This document shows, piece after piece, positions 27,519-36,820 of a DNA stretch of 64,000 nt (within the stretch, counting starts at the first letter, position 1; each line of letters starts with the position of its first letter). The stretch is from Bacteroidia bacterium (GTDB lineage: Bacteria; Bacteroidota; Bacteroidia; J057). The stretch is taken from contig JAIBAH010000001.1 of NCBI GenBank assembly GCA_019695295.1, positions 62,001-126,000 of the forward strand. The letters run 5' to 3'. Under the pieces are notes generated by a model that saw only the letters and a program-made list of their open reading frames with translations, searched no databases and was not told where the DNA came from. The translations under genes and the position numbers were made by a program.

Positions 27519-30230
27519 TTGAAAATCAGATTCTATATCATTTTTCTGCTGTGTTTTTTCCTGAGTGGAATTCAGTTTGTATATGCTCAAAAAAAAGGAG
27601 CACCGTCAACGCCTCCTGATTCGCTAAAAAACACTCCGCTTACCGTTTCAGACTCTTTGAAAAAAGACTCTGTAATAGTAGGAACTGACAGAAAATCGGT
27701 AATTACGGATTCCCTCAAAAATATATCAGAACTGAAAACGCCGATAAAATCCCGGGCAGAAGATTCAATCGTATTCGATATCGAAAAAAAGATTCTTTAT
27801 ATGTATGGCAGTGCCGGAATGGATTACGAAGATTTAAAAATAGAATCTGACAGGATAACGGTGGACTGGACCTCTCAGCTGATGACAGCGGAAGGCACGC
27901 CTTATCCGGACAGTAGCGGCAACATTAAGGGGAAACCTGTTTTTACACAGGGGGAACAAAATTATACTGCCCGCAAAATGTCCTATAATTTCAAAACCAA
28001 AAAAGGAAAAGTGACCGAAGCAAGAACCAGTGAGGGCGAAGGCTTTTTGCTGGCAGAAGCGGTTAAAAGAAATCCCGACAATTCCTATTTCGGTCTCAAC
28101 GGCAAATATACCACCTGTAATGAACCGGAACACCCTCATTTTTATATTAAATCCAAAAAAATGAAGGTAATTCCCGATGATAAAATCATTTCCGGACCGC
28201 TGAATCTGGTCATTGAAGAATTCCCCCTTCCGATTATTGTTCCTTTCGGATTTGTACCCAATGTCAAGAAAAAAACCACGGGTATCGTAATGCCTACCTA
28301 CGGAGTACAGGGAGAAAGAGGGATTTATCTTCAGAATCTGGGATATTATATCGGAAAAAGTGAGTACTTTAACCTGCTGCTGGACGGAGATATTTACTCT
28401 AAAGGTGGCTGGAGATTAGGCGCAGGCTCTCAGTACAAATATCAGTCCCGTCTTAGCGGAAATATCGCCATGGACTATGGTATCATTCAGTTTAATGAAG
28501 CGACTGACCCCGATTTCCGCAAAACCGTAGCCTGGAAATTCAACTGGACTCATCAGCAAACGATTAATCAGAACACGAATTTAAGCGCAAGGGTTACGCT
28601 GGACAAGCAGTTTAACCGAAACCTGAATTTCAATATGAATCAGGCGTTGGCCAACCTGCAGACCTCCTCCGTTACGCTCAGCAAATCCCGTATTGCAAAC
28701 ACTCCTTTTTCTTTTTATCTTTCGTCTGAACTCACACAGAATATCAACAAAAATACAATCACCATGCGTTTGCCCAATTTTACTTTTTCGATGGCACCTC
28801 AAACGCCTTTTAAAAATGTAGGGGTAAAATATGACGGGTTGAAATTTTTACGGCAACTGAATTTCAATTACAGCCTGAACGCTACCAATCAGGTTACCGA
28901 TGTACTTCAGGATATTGCTTTTGAGATTATTCAGAATCCCAATAAACGATATACCTATACTCAGGAAAATCCTTTGGATACAATCAGTAAAATGGGATAT
29001 GAATTTTTCAGCAATGGAATCCGGCATTCTATTCCGCTATCAACCAAAATCCAGTTATTCAAATACCTGAATATCTCCCCTTCCATGAGCTATAACGAAT
29101 ACTGGTACACCAAAACCATTGAAAAATCATACGATACACTCAACCGGCAGGTAATGAATACGACGCTCAATGGTTTTGCAACAGCAAGGGATTTCAATAC
29201 AAGCGTAAATGCCAATACTACTTTGTATGCATTTTACGGCCTCAAAAAATCCAAACGAAATTTCGTCGTAAGACAACTTTTTATTCCCAGTATCGGATAT
29301 ACGTACCGTCCGGATTTTTCGGAAAAACAATGGGGATTCTACAAAACCTATACCGGTCAGGACAACCGGGAATTTACCTACAGCCGGTTTGAAGGCTCTA
29401 TTGTCGGAGGCCCGGGCTCGGGGGAAAGTCAATCCCTGAATTTTTCGCTCCAGAGCAATCTTGAAGCAAAACTCCTGAAAAAAGAAAGCTTCAAGCCTGA
29501 TTTTCCCGAAAAAGAAGATAAGTATGACCGGATTCGTCTGCTGGACAATCTGGGATTAAGTACCTCTTATAACTTTGCGGCAGACAGCTTCAATCTTGCC
29601 GGAATCAGCCTCAACGGACGAACCACATTATTTAAAAACAAACTGAATATCAATGCAAATGCAACCCTTGACCCGTATTATTTTAATGATAGTCTGGGGA
29701 GAAGAGTGAATGAATTTGCTTATCGGGTCAATAATACCCCGGGCAGACTTACGAATGCGGGAATCAGTTTTAATACTGCTTTTCAATCCAAAAACAAAAG
29801 GAAAAGACCAGTTAAAAAATCACCGGGATTTGATGAGGCGGAATATGCAGATATTCAGCGGTTTATGGCAGGATATGTGGACTTTAACATTCCCTGGTCG
29901 CTTAGCCTGACCTATAACCTCACTTACATTAACAGCGGCAACCTGGATCCGGTACTCAATAATGTACTGAATTTCAGAAGTGATTTTAACCTGACCGAAA
30001 AATGGAAAATCGGCCTTAACAGCGGATATGATTTCACCAATAATCAGATTGCCGAGAATACCTCTTTCAGTCTGTACCGGGATTTACATTGCTGGGAAAT
30101 GTCCTTTAACTGGAATCCTCTCGGGCGTTTTCAGTCCTACTTCCTTACGATAAACGTCAAAAGCAGCACGCTTCAGGATTTAAAACTCAATAAGAAAAAC
30201 CTCTGGACCAATCGTTTCAGGGACTTCTAA
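27519..30230 (+). CDS. lptD: LPS-assembly protein LptD (Bacteroidota type)
   Basis: LptD forms the outer-membrane barrel that inserts lipopolysaccharide. The 903-residue protein has a signal peptide, a Ser/Thr/Pro-rich linker (to about residue 85), an OstA-like beta-jellyroll (90-230; YMYGSAGMDYED, LIEEFPLPIIVPFG), and a long beta-barrel region to the end. The signature KKKTTGIVMPTYG near residue 250 is typical of the Bacteroidota form. Translation begins at TTG 27519, immediately before a normal signal peptide; no better ATG exists. No lptE is adjacent. Confidence 0.85.
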   Translation: MKIRFYIIFLLCFFLSGIQFVYAQKKGAPSTPPDSLKNTPLTVSDSLKKDSVIVGTDRKSVITDSLKNISELKTPIKSRAEDSIVFDIEKKILYMYGSAGMDYEDLKIESDRITVDWTSQLMTAEGTPYPDSSGNIKGKPVFTQGEQNYTARKMSYNFKTKKGKVTEARTSEGEGFLLAEAVKRNPDNSYFGLNGKYTTCNEPEHPHFYIKSKKMKVIPDDKIISGPLNLVIEEFPLPIIVPFGFVPNVKKKTTGIVMPTYGVQGERGIYLQNLGYYIGKSEYFNLLLDGDIYSKGGWRLGAGSQYKYQSRLSGNIAMDYGIIQFNEATDPDFRKTVAWKFNWTHQQTINQNTNLSARVTLDKQFNRNLNFNMNQALANLQTSSVTLSKSRIANTPFSFYLSSELTQNINKNTITMRLPNFTFSMAPQTPFKNVGVKYDGLKFLRQLNFNYSLNATNQVTDVLQDIAFEIIQNPNKRYTYTQENPLDTISKMGYEFFSNGIRHSIPLSTKIQLFKYLNISPSMSYNEYWYTKTIEKSYDTLNRQVMNTTLNGFATARDFNTSVNANTTLYAFYGLKKSKRNFVVRQLFIPSIGYTYRPDFSEKQWGFYKTYTGQDNREFTYSRFEGSIVGGPGSGESQSLNFSLQSNLEAKLLKKESFKPDFPEKEDKYDRIRLLDNLGLSTSYNFAADSFNLAGISLNGRTTLFKNKLNINANATLDPYYFNDSLGRRVNEFAYRVNNTPGRLTNAGISFNTAFQSKNKRKRPVKKSPGFDEAEYADIQRFMAGYVDFNIPWSLSLTYNLTYINSGNLDPVLNNVLNFRSDFNLTEKWKIGLNSGYDFTNNQIAENTSFSLYRDLHCWEMSFNWNPLGRFQSYFLTINVKSSTLQDLKLNKKNLWTNRFRDF

Positions 30231-30242
30231 TGCACATAAAAA

Positions 30243-30278
30243 AGAGCCTCTCAGGGGGAATTGCCCCGGAAAGCCTCT
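30243..30278 (-). terminator. Terminator of fbp
   Basis: An imperfect hairpin: outer AGAG/CTCT, a G-G mismatch, a 5-bp wobble-containing segment and a GGGG/CCCC core. On the minus strand it is followed by six T residues, 37 bases after the fbp stop codon. Confidence 0.6.
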
Positions 30279-30314
30279 CTATTATGAAAAAAAATTAATA
30301 TAAAGAGTACGTTA

Positions 30315-31355
30315 TTAGCTCTTTTCTTTTCCTATAGTATTGGTAACCAACTGAGAAATCTGGTCATATACCTGAAGGAAATTATGAATCATATTCACTT
30401 CTTCTTTATTTCCCAGAAACAAAGGCGTTCTTTGATGAAGTTCTGTGGGCTCAATATCCAGAATTTCCATATAGCCATTGGTTGCCATTCCTCCCGCCTG
30501 TTCTGCGAGCATTGCCATAGGGTTTCCTTCATAGAGTAGTCTGAGTTTGCCGCTTGGCTTATCAGTTGTACCCGGATACAGGTAAATGCCCCCTTTCAGC
30601 AGGTTTCGGTGAAAATCCGCAACCAAAGAACCTACGTATCTTGCACTGTAAGGCTTTTTCACTTCGTTGGAGGTTTTGATAAAACGCAGATATTGCTTTA
30701 CACCTTCAAACAGCTTGCGGTAATTCCCTTCATTGATAGAATAGATATTACATCTGTCGGGATAACGAATATTGGAATGCGAAAGCAAAAACTCCCCGAT
30801 TGAAGGGTCAAGCGTAAAAGCATTGACTCCATGTCCAGTAGTAAAAATCAACATTGTACTGGAACCGTACAGGATATACCCTGCGGCAACCTGATTACGG
30901 CCTTTCTGAAGATAATCCTCCGGTAAAAGTTGATCGCCTTTGGAAATTCTTTTATATATGGAAAATATCGTACCAATAGAACCATTTACATCAATATTGG
31001 AAGAGCCATCCAGGGGGTCAATCAGTACCACATATTTCCCTTTGGGATTCAGAAAAACAATCTCTTCCTGCTCTTCAGACCCTACAGCACAGGTTTCTCC
31101 CCCTTTCCTGAGCGCGTCAATCAATTGTTTTTCGGCATAGATATCTAATTTCTGCACTTCTTCCCCCTGAATATTGGTTGCATTCAGAGATCCAAGTATA
31201 TCCACAAGGCCTGCTTTTGTAACCTCACGGTTAATAATCCGGCAGGCAAGCATTAAATCCCGGATAATCTGAGAAAACCCACCCGTTGCTTCGGGATTAC
31301 TTTTCTCTTTTTCAATGATAAACTGCTCTAAAGTAATAATTGACTGAGTACGCAT
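30315..31355 (-). CDS. fbp: Fructose-1,6-bisphosphatase, class I
   Basis: The gluconeogenic phosphatase converting fructose 1,6-bisphosphate to fructose 6-phosphate. The 346-residue length is normal. The metal-binding DPLDGSSNIDVNGSIGTIF motif is at about residues 118-136 and the substrate-binding KLRLLYEGNPMA and EQAGG motifs are near residues 270-290. It is transcribed divergently from topA and ends in the hairpin at 30243-30278. A candidate -7 element (TACCTTTG on the minus strand, 31414-31421) lies about 60 bases upstream. Confidence 0.94.
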   Translation of the reverse strand: MRTQSIITLEQFIIEKEKSNPEATGGFSQIIRDLMLACRIINREVTKAGLVDILGSLNATNIQGEEVQKLDIYAEKQLIDALRKGGETCAVGSEEQEEIVFLNPKGKYVVLIDPLDGSSNIDVNGSIGTIFSIYKRISKGDQLLPEDYLQKGRNQVAAGYILYGSSTMLIFTTGHGVNAFTLDPSIGEFLLSHSNIRYPDRCNIYSINEGNYRKLFEGVKQYLRFIKTSNEVKKPYSARYVGSLVADFHRNLLKGGIYLYPGTTDKPSGKLRLLYEGNPMAMLAEQAGGMATNGYMEILDIEPTELHQRTPLFLGNKEEVNMIHNFLQVYDQISQLVTNTIGKEKS

Positions 31356-31575
31356 GGCGGTAAAATTCTATTATTTTTAAATACTATTTTTATCAGAAAA
31401 CTGATTTTGGGTACAAAGGTAAAAAAATTACCAATGAATTCCTTTATCCGAAATAATTTTTAGCACCGTTTAAATTATTAAAGTTTCCGGATTTTCTGTC
31501 TGTAAACGTTTTTTCGAGGATTTTTAACCGGAAAAACAGGGTCAGGAAAAAAATCTCTTTTATTTTGTAAAAAAG

Positions 31576-31603
31576 AAAAAAAGGCAGATCAAGGCCTTTT
31601 TTT
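31576..31603. terminator. Orphan terminator-like hairpin
   Basis: A 9-bp inverted repeat (31576-31584 with 31595-31603) with A runs before and T runs after, so it could end transcripts on either strand. It lies upstream of both divergent neighbours, which do not need a terminator there. Confidence 0.5.
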
Positions 31604-31671
31604 GCATAGCAATTCTCCCTGTTTCAAGTCATGCCTGGAGGGTTCCCAATGAAATTTATTTTCTAAAAAAA

Positions 31672-31702
31672 TTGGTATATTGAAAACTAAGTTCTAAGTT
31701 TG
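31672..31702 (+). promoter_or_regulatory. Promoter of topA
   Basis: TTG (31672-31674), a 20-base spacer, then TAAGTTTG (31695-31702), a full match to the Bacteroidota -7 element TANNTTTG. It predicts a leader of about 80 bases before the topA ATG. Confidence 0.7.
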
Positions 31703-31787
31703 CCGTATTTTTGTGAAAAATCTCACAAAAAAGACTGGATTTTTTTTCTATTTTTATACATTATAATATTCATCTGATACAGAAAAT

Positions 31788-34259
31788 ATGGCCAAAAACT
31801 TAATGATTGTGGAATCCCCTGCTAAGGCAAAAACCATCGAAAAATACCTGGGAGCAGATTTTATCGTAAGGGCGAGCTTCGGGCATGTGAGAGACTTGCC
31901 AAAGGGGGATAATGCAATAGATATTAAAAACAACTTTACCCCGAAATATGAAGTCATTGATAAACAGGTCAAAGTAATCAATGAATTAAAACAAATCATT
32001 AAAACCGTGGAAACCGTGTGGCTCGCAACGGACGAGGACCGTGAAGGAGAGGCTATCTCCTGGCACCTTGCAGTTGCTTTAGGGCTTAATATCCCGACCA
32101 CTAACCGGGTGGTATTCAATGAAATCACTAAAAACGCTATTACTCAGGCCATCCAGAAACCCAGAACGATAGACATCAATCTTGTGGACGCCCAACAAGC
32201 CCGCCGGATTCTTGACCGCCTTGTAGGATTTAACCTGTCACCGGTTTTGTGGAAAAAAGTAAAAAAAGGACTTTCCGCCGGACGGGTTCAGTCGGTAGCG
32301 GTAAGACTTGTGGTAGAAAGAGAAAAAGAAATCATGAATTTCACTCCGGTCTCTTCCTATAAAGTAGTGGCTGAATTTCTTACCGGTAAAAAAGAAGGAC
32401 TTAAGGCAGAACTTGCAAGGAAAATAGATAAATCCGAAGACGCAGTCAGTTTTCTCAATAGTTGTATTGGAGCAACCTTTACGGTAACCAATGTGGAAAA
32501 AAAGCCGTCCAAGCGTTCTCCGGCGCCTCCCTTCACTACCTCAACCCTGCAACAGGAAGCAAGCAGAAAGTTAGGATTCTCGGTTTCTGATACGATGAAG
32601 GTGGCACAATCCCTCTACGAATCCGGGAAAATAACTTATATGAGAACGGATAGTGTCAATCTTTCCGATACAGCACTACAGCAATCAGAAGCAGCAATCA
32701 AACAAATGTACGGGACTCAATATCATCAGCTGCGAAAGTTTAAAAATAAAAACTCCGGTGCACAGGAAGCACACGAAGCGATTCGTCCTACGGACTTTTC
32801 TCTGACCAAAGTAGAGGGAACCAAAAATGAGCAGCGATTGTATGAACTTATCTGGAAAAGAACTACTGCTTCACAAATGGCAGACGCTCAGCTTGAAAGA
32901 ACGATTGTAGATATTCTGACCTCTTCCAATCAGGCTGTTTTCAAGGCTTCAGGAGAAGTCATTTTGTTTGACGGGTTTTTGAAATTATATATGGAATCTC
33001 TGGACGAGGAAGAAGAAGATGAAAATGCAATTTTGCCTCCGTTAAAAAAAGGAGATATCCTGGACTTAAGTCAGATGATTGCGACAGAGCGGTTCACCCG
33101 TCCTGCCGCCCGTTATGCTGAGGCTTCACTCGTAAAAAAACTGGAAGAACTGGGAATCGGAAGGCCTTCTACTTACGCACCGACTATCTCAACGATTCAG
33201 CAAAGGGAATATGTAGAAAAAGGAAACAGAGAAGGAAAGAAAAGAGAATATAATGTACATACTTTAAAATCCGGAAAAATTGATTCCATAGTGAAATCTG
33301 AAACAATCGGGGTAGAAAAAAACAAATTATTCCCGACGGATTTAGGCATGATTGTAACTGATTTTCTGGCAAAACACTTTGTGGAAATCATGGATTATTC
33401 CTTTACCGCCAAGGTGGAAAACGAATTCGATGAGATTGCAGAGGGAAAAATCGGATGGCAGGAGATGATTGCTACGTTTTTTAAGGGATTTTCGGTTACG
33501 CTGGAAAAAACCAATCAGGAAGCAGACCGCGCAAAGTCGGAAAGGCTGCTGGGAGAAGAAGAAAGTACCGGCAGACCGGTTTTTGCCAAATTGGGTAAAA
33601 ACGGTCCTTTAATTCAAATAGGCAATACTTCCGATGAGGAAAAACCTCGTTTTGCCAGCCTTAAGCCTACGCAGCGCCTCGATACGATTACCCTGAAGGA
33701 AGCAATGGAGTTGTTTCAACTACCCAGAACGCTGGGAGAGCTTGAAGGAAAAGTCGTAAGAACTGCAATCGGCCGGTTTGGACCTTATGTTCAGGTAGGT
33801 TCGGTGTTTGTAAATCTGAAAGCTGACAGCCCTTATGATATTACCCTGGAAAGAGCCCTGGAACTTTATGAAGAAAAACTGGCCGCAGATTTGAATAAAA
33901 TTATCCGTCAGTTAAAAGACGATGTGGTGATTCTCAGAGGCAGATGGAACGCTCCTTATCTGAAAATCGGGAAAGACAATGTTCCGCTTCCGAAAGATAT
34001 CAACGTAGAGACACTAACTTTGGAGGATTGCTACCGCCTGCAGGAAGAAAACAATGGCAAAGCCGGAAAAGCCCTTTCCAAAAATGCAATTCAGGACTTC
34101 GGAGAGATTCAGGTGCTGAACGGAAAGTACGGTGCTTATATCAAAAAAGGGAAAGATAATTTCAAAATCCCCAAGGATAAAACGCCGGAATCCCTTACAA
34201 AAGAAGAATGCGAAGCCATCATTGCAGCGGCTGGTTCAACCCCTAAAAAGAAGAAATAA
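31788..34259 (+). CDS. topA: DNA topoisomerase I
   Basis: Type IA topoisomerase that relaxes negative supercoils. The TOPRIM acidic residues are Glu9 and Asp82-x-Asp84-x-Glu86 (ATDEDREGE), and the active-site Tyr284 is in ITYMRTDS. The 823-residue chain ends in several Topo_C-type repeats (from about residue 620; the recurring pattern is IGRFGPYVQVG, APYLKIG, YGAYIKKG) in place of the tetracysteine zinc fingers of E. coli TopA, as usual in Bacteroidota. The Lys-rich tail AGSTPKKKK is probably a DNA-binding end. The downstream lipoprotein gene is 3 bases away. Confidence 0.96.
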   Translation: MAKNLMIVESPAKAKTIEKYLGADFIVRASFGHVRDLPKGDNAIDIKNNFTPKYEVIDKQVKVINELKQIIKTVETVWLATDEDREGEAISWHLAVALGLNIPTTNRVVFNEITKNAITQAIQKPRTIDINLVDAQQARRILDRLVGFNLSPVLWKKVKKGLSAGRVQSVAVRLVVEREKEIMNFTPVSSYKVVAEFLTGKKEGLKAELARKIDKSEDAVSFLNSCIGATFTVTNVEKKPSKRSPAPPFTTSTLQQEASRKLGFSVSDTMKVAQSLYESGKITYMRTDSVNLSDTALQQSEAAIKQMYGTQYHQLRKFKNKNSGAQEAHEAIRPTDFSLTKVEGTKNEQRLYELIWKRTTASQMADAQLERTIVDILTSSNQAVFKASGEVILFDGFLKLYMESLDEEEEDENAILPPLKKGDILDLSQMIATERFTRPAARYAEASLVKKLEELGIGRPSTYAPTISTIQQREYVEKGNREGKKREYNVHTLKSGKIDSIVKSETIGVEKNKLFPTDLGMIVTDFLAKHFVEIMDYSFTAKVENEFDEIAEGKIGWQEMIATFFKGFSVTLEKTNQEADRAKSERLLGEEESTGRPVFAKLGKNGPLIQIGNTSDEEKPRFASLKPTQRLDTITLKEAMELFQLPRTLGELEGKVVRTAIGRFGPYVQVGSVFVNLKADSPYDITLERALELYEEKLAADLNKIIRQLKDDVVILRGRWNAPYLKIGKDNVPLPKDINVETLTLEDCYRLQEENNGKAGKALSKNAIQDFGEIQVLNGKYGAYIKKGKDNFKIPKDKTPESLTKEECEAIIAAAGSTPKKKK

Positions 34260-34262
34260 AAT

Positions 34263-34829
34263 ATGCTGAAATCTCATTTATTCTTTATTTATATGACAGG
34301 ATTACTGATTGCATTCAGTGCCTGTAATAAACCGGACCTGGCGTTGATTAACTCCGTTAAATCCTTTGAGTCTCAGTGGCAGGACATGAACAAACAACTG
34401 GGGTTTGTGGACAGAAACCTTTCTCTGGCAGAAAAAAAATATGAATCAAACGCGAAGGAACTTGGCAGTTTTGTAAGCAATGCACCTGCGGATACCACGA
34501 AGAATACTTCTCCCTTTGAACTCGAATGTAAAAGAATTATTCTGGAAAGAAATAAAATCCGCGCTGATTATCAACTGACGAAGTCCGCTTTTGATAAGGA
34601 AGTAAAAAAATTCAATGAGTGGCAGGGCAAACTCATGAAAAACAAACTCAATAATGAGGAAGCAAAAAAGGATTTTAAGGCCTTTCAGGATTCCTATACA
34701 AAACTCGATCAGGAAATTAAACTGCTTACAGAAAAGCTCACCCAAAACATCAGTAAACACAATAATATTACCCGGGATAAGGCATTTGCAATAGGGAATT
34801 ACAATAATTTTCATATTAATATGCATTAA
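34263..34829 (+). CDS. Hypothetical coiled-coil lipoprotein
   Basis: A 188-residue protein with a signal peptide and lipobox LIAFSAC (Cys at about residue 20). The rest is highly charged helix with Lys/Glu/Asn content and probable coiled coil from about 30 to 60 and 95 to 170. No family was recognised. It starts 3 bases after the topA stop codon and ends just before a strong terminator, so it is probably cotranslated with topA, although a functional link is not evident. Confidence 0.65.
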   Translation: MLKSHLFFIYMTGLLIAFSACNKPDLALINSVKSFESQWQDMNKQLGFVDRNLSLAEKKYESNAKELGSFVSNAPADTTKNTSPFELECKRIILERNKIRADYQLTKSAFDKEVKKFNEWQGKLMKNKLNNEEAKKDFKAFQDSYTKLDQEIKLLTEKLTQNISKHNNITRDKAFAIGNYNNFHINMH

Positions 34830-34844
34830 TTTCTCTCAACGGAC

Positions 34845-34890
34845 ATAAAAAGAAAAAGACAACCGGTTAAAGTTGTCTTTTTCTTTTTAT
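34845..34890. terminator. Bidirectional terminator
   Basis: A 19-bp perfect inverted repeat (34845-34863 with 34872-34890) with an 8-base loop, A-rich on one side and T-rich on the other. It separates the topA-lipoprotein unit from the convergent DUF2147 gene and can serve both. Confidence 0.9.
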
Positions 34891-34906
34891 ACACACTAAA
34901 CATTTT

Positions 34907-35407
34907 TTATTTTATTCTGGTCATCGTTACCGTTTTTCCAAGAAGAGAAAAACCCAGATATCCTCTGCATTTCATTACATCCTTACCTTCCAGCCATATT
35001 GTACAACTATATGTATAACCGGAACGGGCATCGTAAGCCACACCAAGGTCATATTTACCTTCCTGATATACCAGATCCTTGAATACATCCGCTCCTACAA
35101 TTCTGCGGTTTCTCATAGATACGACAGGGTTCTGATCATCCAGTTTGGGCTTTCCTACTTTATCATCAATAGACCAGATAAGTCTTCCGTAATACTTACC
35201 GCCATGCTTATAAAACTCCACCTGCCCGTCTTTATCAGGCGACCACCATTTACCGAGGATGTCATCGGGCAGGTAAGCAAAACTAATCACCCTGTCACAG
35301 GGTTGTGGATTTGGATTTAATGGAGTCTTTCCATTATTTTGCATTGTAAATGCTGAAGAGAAAAGCCATACTAAAAAAAGTATGAAAAAAGAATTAAGTC
35401 TGACCAT
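34907..35407 (-). CDS. DUF2147 domain protein
   Basis: An exported 166-residue protein with a signal peptide (1-22) and a DUF2147 domain: ILGKWWSPDKDGQVEF, YYGRLIW, then DDQNPVVSMRNRRIVG, and a C-terminal MKCRGYLGFSLLGKTVTMTR. These conserved segments cover the family's central strands. The family is small, beta-rich and secreted, and its biochemical role is unknown. The gene is monocistronic and converges on the topA unit with the shared terminator. Confidence 0.85.
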   Translation of the reverse strand: MVRLNSFFILFLVWLFSSAFTMQNNGKTPLNPNPQPCDRVISFAYLPDDILGKWWSPDKDGQVEFYKHGGKYYGRLIWSIDDKVGKPKLDDQNPVVSMRNRRIVGADVFKDLVYQEGKYDLGVAYDARSGYTYSCTIWLEGKDVMKCRGYLGFSLLGKTVTMTRIK

Positions 35408-35566
35408 AAGCGTTTTTTTTTACAAAGTTAATAAAAAAGAAAAAGACAATGAATTGATTTATATCAAGTTTTTTCAGGATTCAGATTTAAAAGAACAAAG
35501 AAAGCGTTTTTTTTATTAAAAACCAAAATTTATTTTATTCAAATACAGACAATTATCTGCCAAAAT

Positions 35567-36571
35567 ATGCAAAATGCAGGCTTCCTTCATCATGAAACGG
35601 AAACTTTAATCAAAAAGTTTTCACAGAAAAAAATACTCGTTATCGGTGACCTGACCCTTGATGAATTTATCACAGGTACCGCAGAAAGAATATCCAGAGA
35701 AGCTCCGGTACCTGTCATCCGGTATGAAACTACCCGAAGGGTGCCAGGAGGGGCTGCCAATACGGTATATAATCTCCATAAACTCGGAGCAAAAGTCATA
35801 CCATGTGGAATTACCGGAAATGACCCGGAAGGAAAAGCCCTGCTGGAAATTTTTGAGCAGGAAAAAATAGATACTAATTTAGTTTTTTTAGTTCCCGGCA
35901 GACGTACCATCACCAAAACCCGTATTTCTGCACACTCCCGCCAATCGGTAACCCAGCAAATCGTGCGGATAGATAAAAAGCCGGACTCCGCAATTCCGGA
36001 AGAAGTGCTGAGTCAAATCTGTAAGCAACTACCGGCTGCTTTGGCTGAGTGCGATGCCGTAATCTGTTCTGACTACGGAGATGGTATTTTCACAAAAGCA
36101 ATCATTGAATTATTACTGGGTCATCCTCTGGTAATTGTAGATGCACAGCAGCATTTGGCACGATTCAGGGGAGCAACGCTTTTCACCCCCAATGTACCGG
36201 AAGCAGCTTTGGCAACCGGTCTCGCGATAAACAATGAAGAAAGCCTGATTCAGGCAGGTCTTCAGCTCATGAATACTCTCGCGTCAGAATATTTATTGAT
36301 TACAAGAGGAGAAGAAGGCATGACTCTTTTTGAGCGAAAACCTGCTCATCCGGAAATTCATCATATTCAGCCGTTTAATAAAACTGAAGTGTATGACGTA
36401 ACGGGAGCCGGCGATACTGTAGTGGCAGTGCTGGGGCTTGCGCTTTCTGCCGGTGCTCCTCCCCTGCTCGCAGCTCAGCTCAGCAATATTGCCGCCGGGC
36501 TTGTCGTAAAAAAGAACGGAACAGCCACGGTTACTCCTGAAGAAATCCTTCAGGCAATGTATGCAGTGTAA
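35567..36571 (+). CDS. PfkB-family sugar kinase, RfaE/HldE kinase-domain type
   Basis: A 334-residue kinase of the ribokinase fold. The N-terminal GDLTLDEFITGTAERISREAP and VPGGAANTVYNLHKLGA blocks are those of the D-glycero-D-manno-heptose 7-phosphate kinase domain of RfaE/HldE. The catalytic DVTGAGDTVVAV motif lies near residue 285. No nucleotidyltransferase domain is fused, so an ADP-transferase would have to be separate if this serves heptose synthesis. A different sugar-phosphate substrate remains possible. It is a single gene with no clear operon partner. Confidence 0.75.
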   Translation: MQNAGFLHHETETLIKKFSQKKILVIGDLTLDEFITGTAERISREAPVPVIRYETTRRVPGGAANTVYNLHKLGAKVIPCGITGNDPEGKALLEIFEQEKIDTNLVFLVPGRRTITKTRISAHSRQSVTQQIVRIDKKPDSAIPEEVLSQICKQLPAALAECDAVICSDYGDGIFTKAIIELLLGHPLVIVDAQQHLARFRGATLFTPNVPEAALATGLAINNEESLIQAGLQLMNTLASEYLLITRGEEGMTLFERKPAHPEIHHIQPFNKTEVYDVTGAGDTVVAVLGLALSAGAPPLLAAQLSNIAAGLVVKKNGTATVTPEEILQAMYAV

Positions 36572-36820
36572 ATCATAATAAGAATAAACATTCTGCCCTG
36601 GTTTTCGTAAAATACAAGCAGGACATCCTTCCAATATCCTGACGGGAATCCAAAGATAAAAATGCAAAAAATCATATCATTCATACTCAATATATTAAGC
36701 AGTTTTTTGGCTATTTTGCAAATATTTTTTGATAAATTTGCAAAATTTATTTGCAATTATAAATATTTATTTAGTTATTTGCATAAGTTTTTAAGCAATA
36801 CTCTAAATAAAATAGCAAAA

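Larger units (their letters stand above)
31356..31787. other. Divergent fbp-topA intergenic region
   Basis: 432 bp holding the topA promoter (31672-31702), a fbp -7-like element (31414-31421) and a terminator-like hairpin (31576-31603) that belongs to no visible coding gene. No open reading frame of note was found. Confidence 0.6.
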
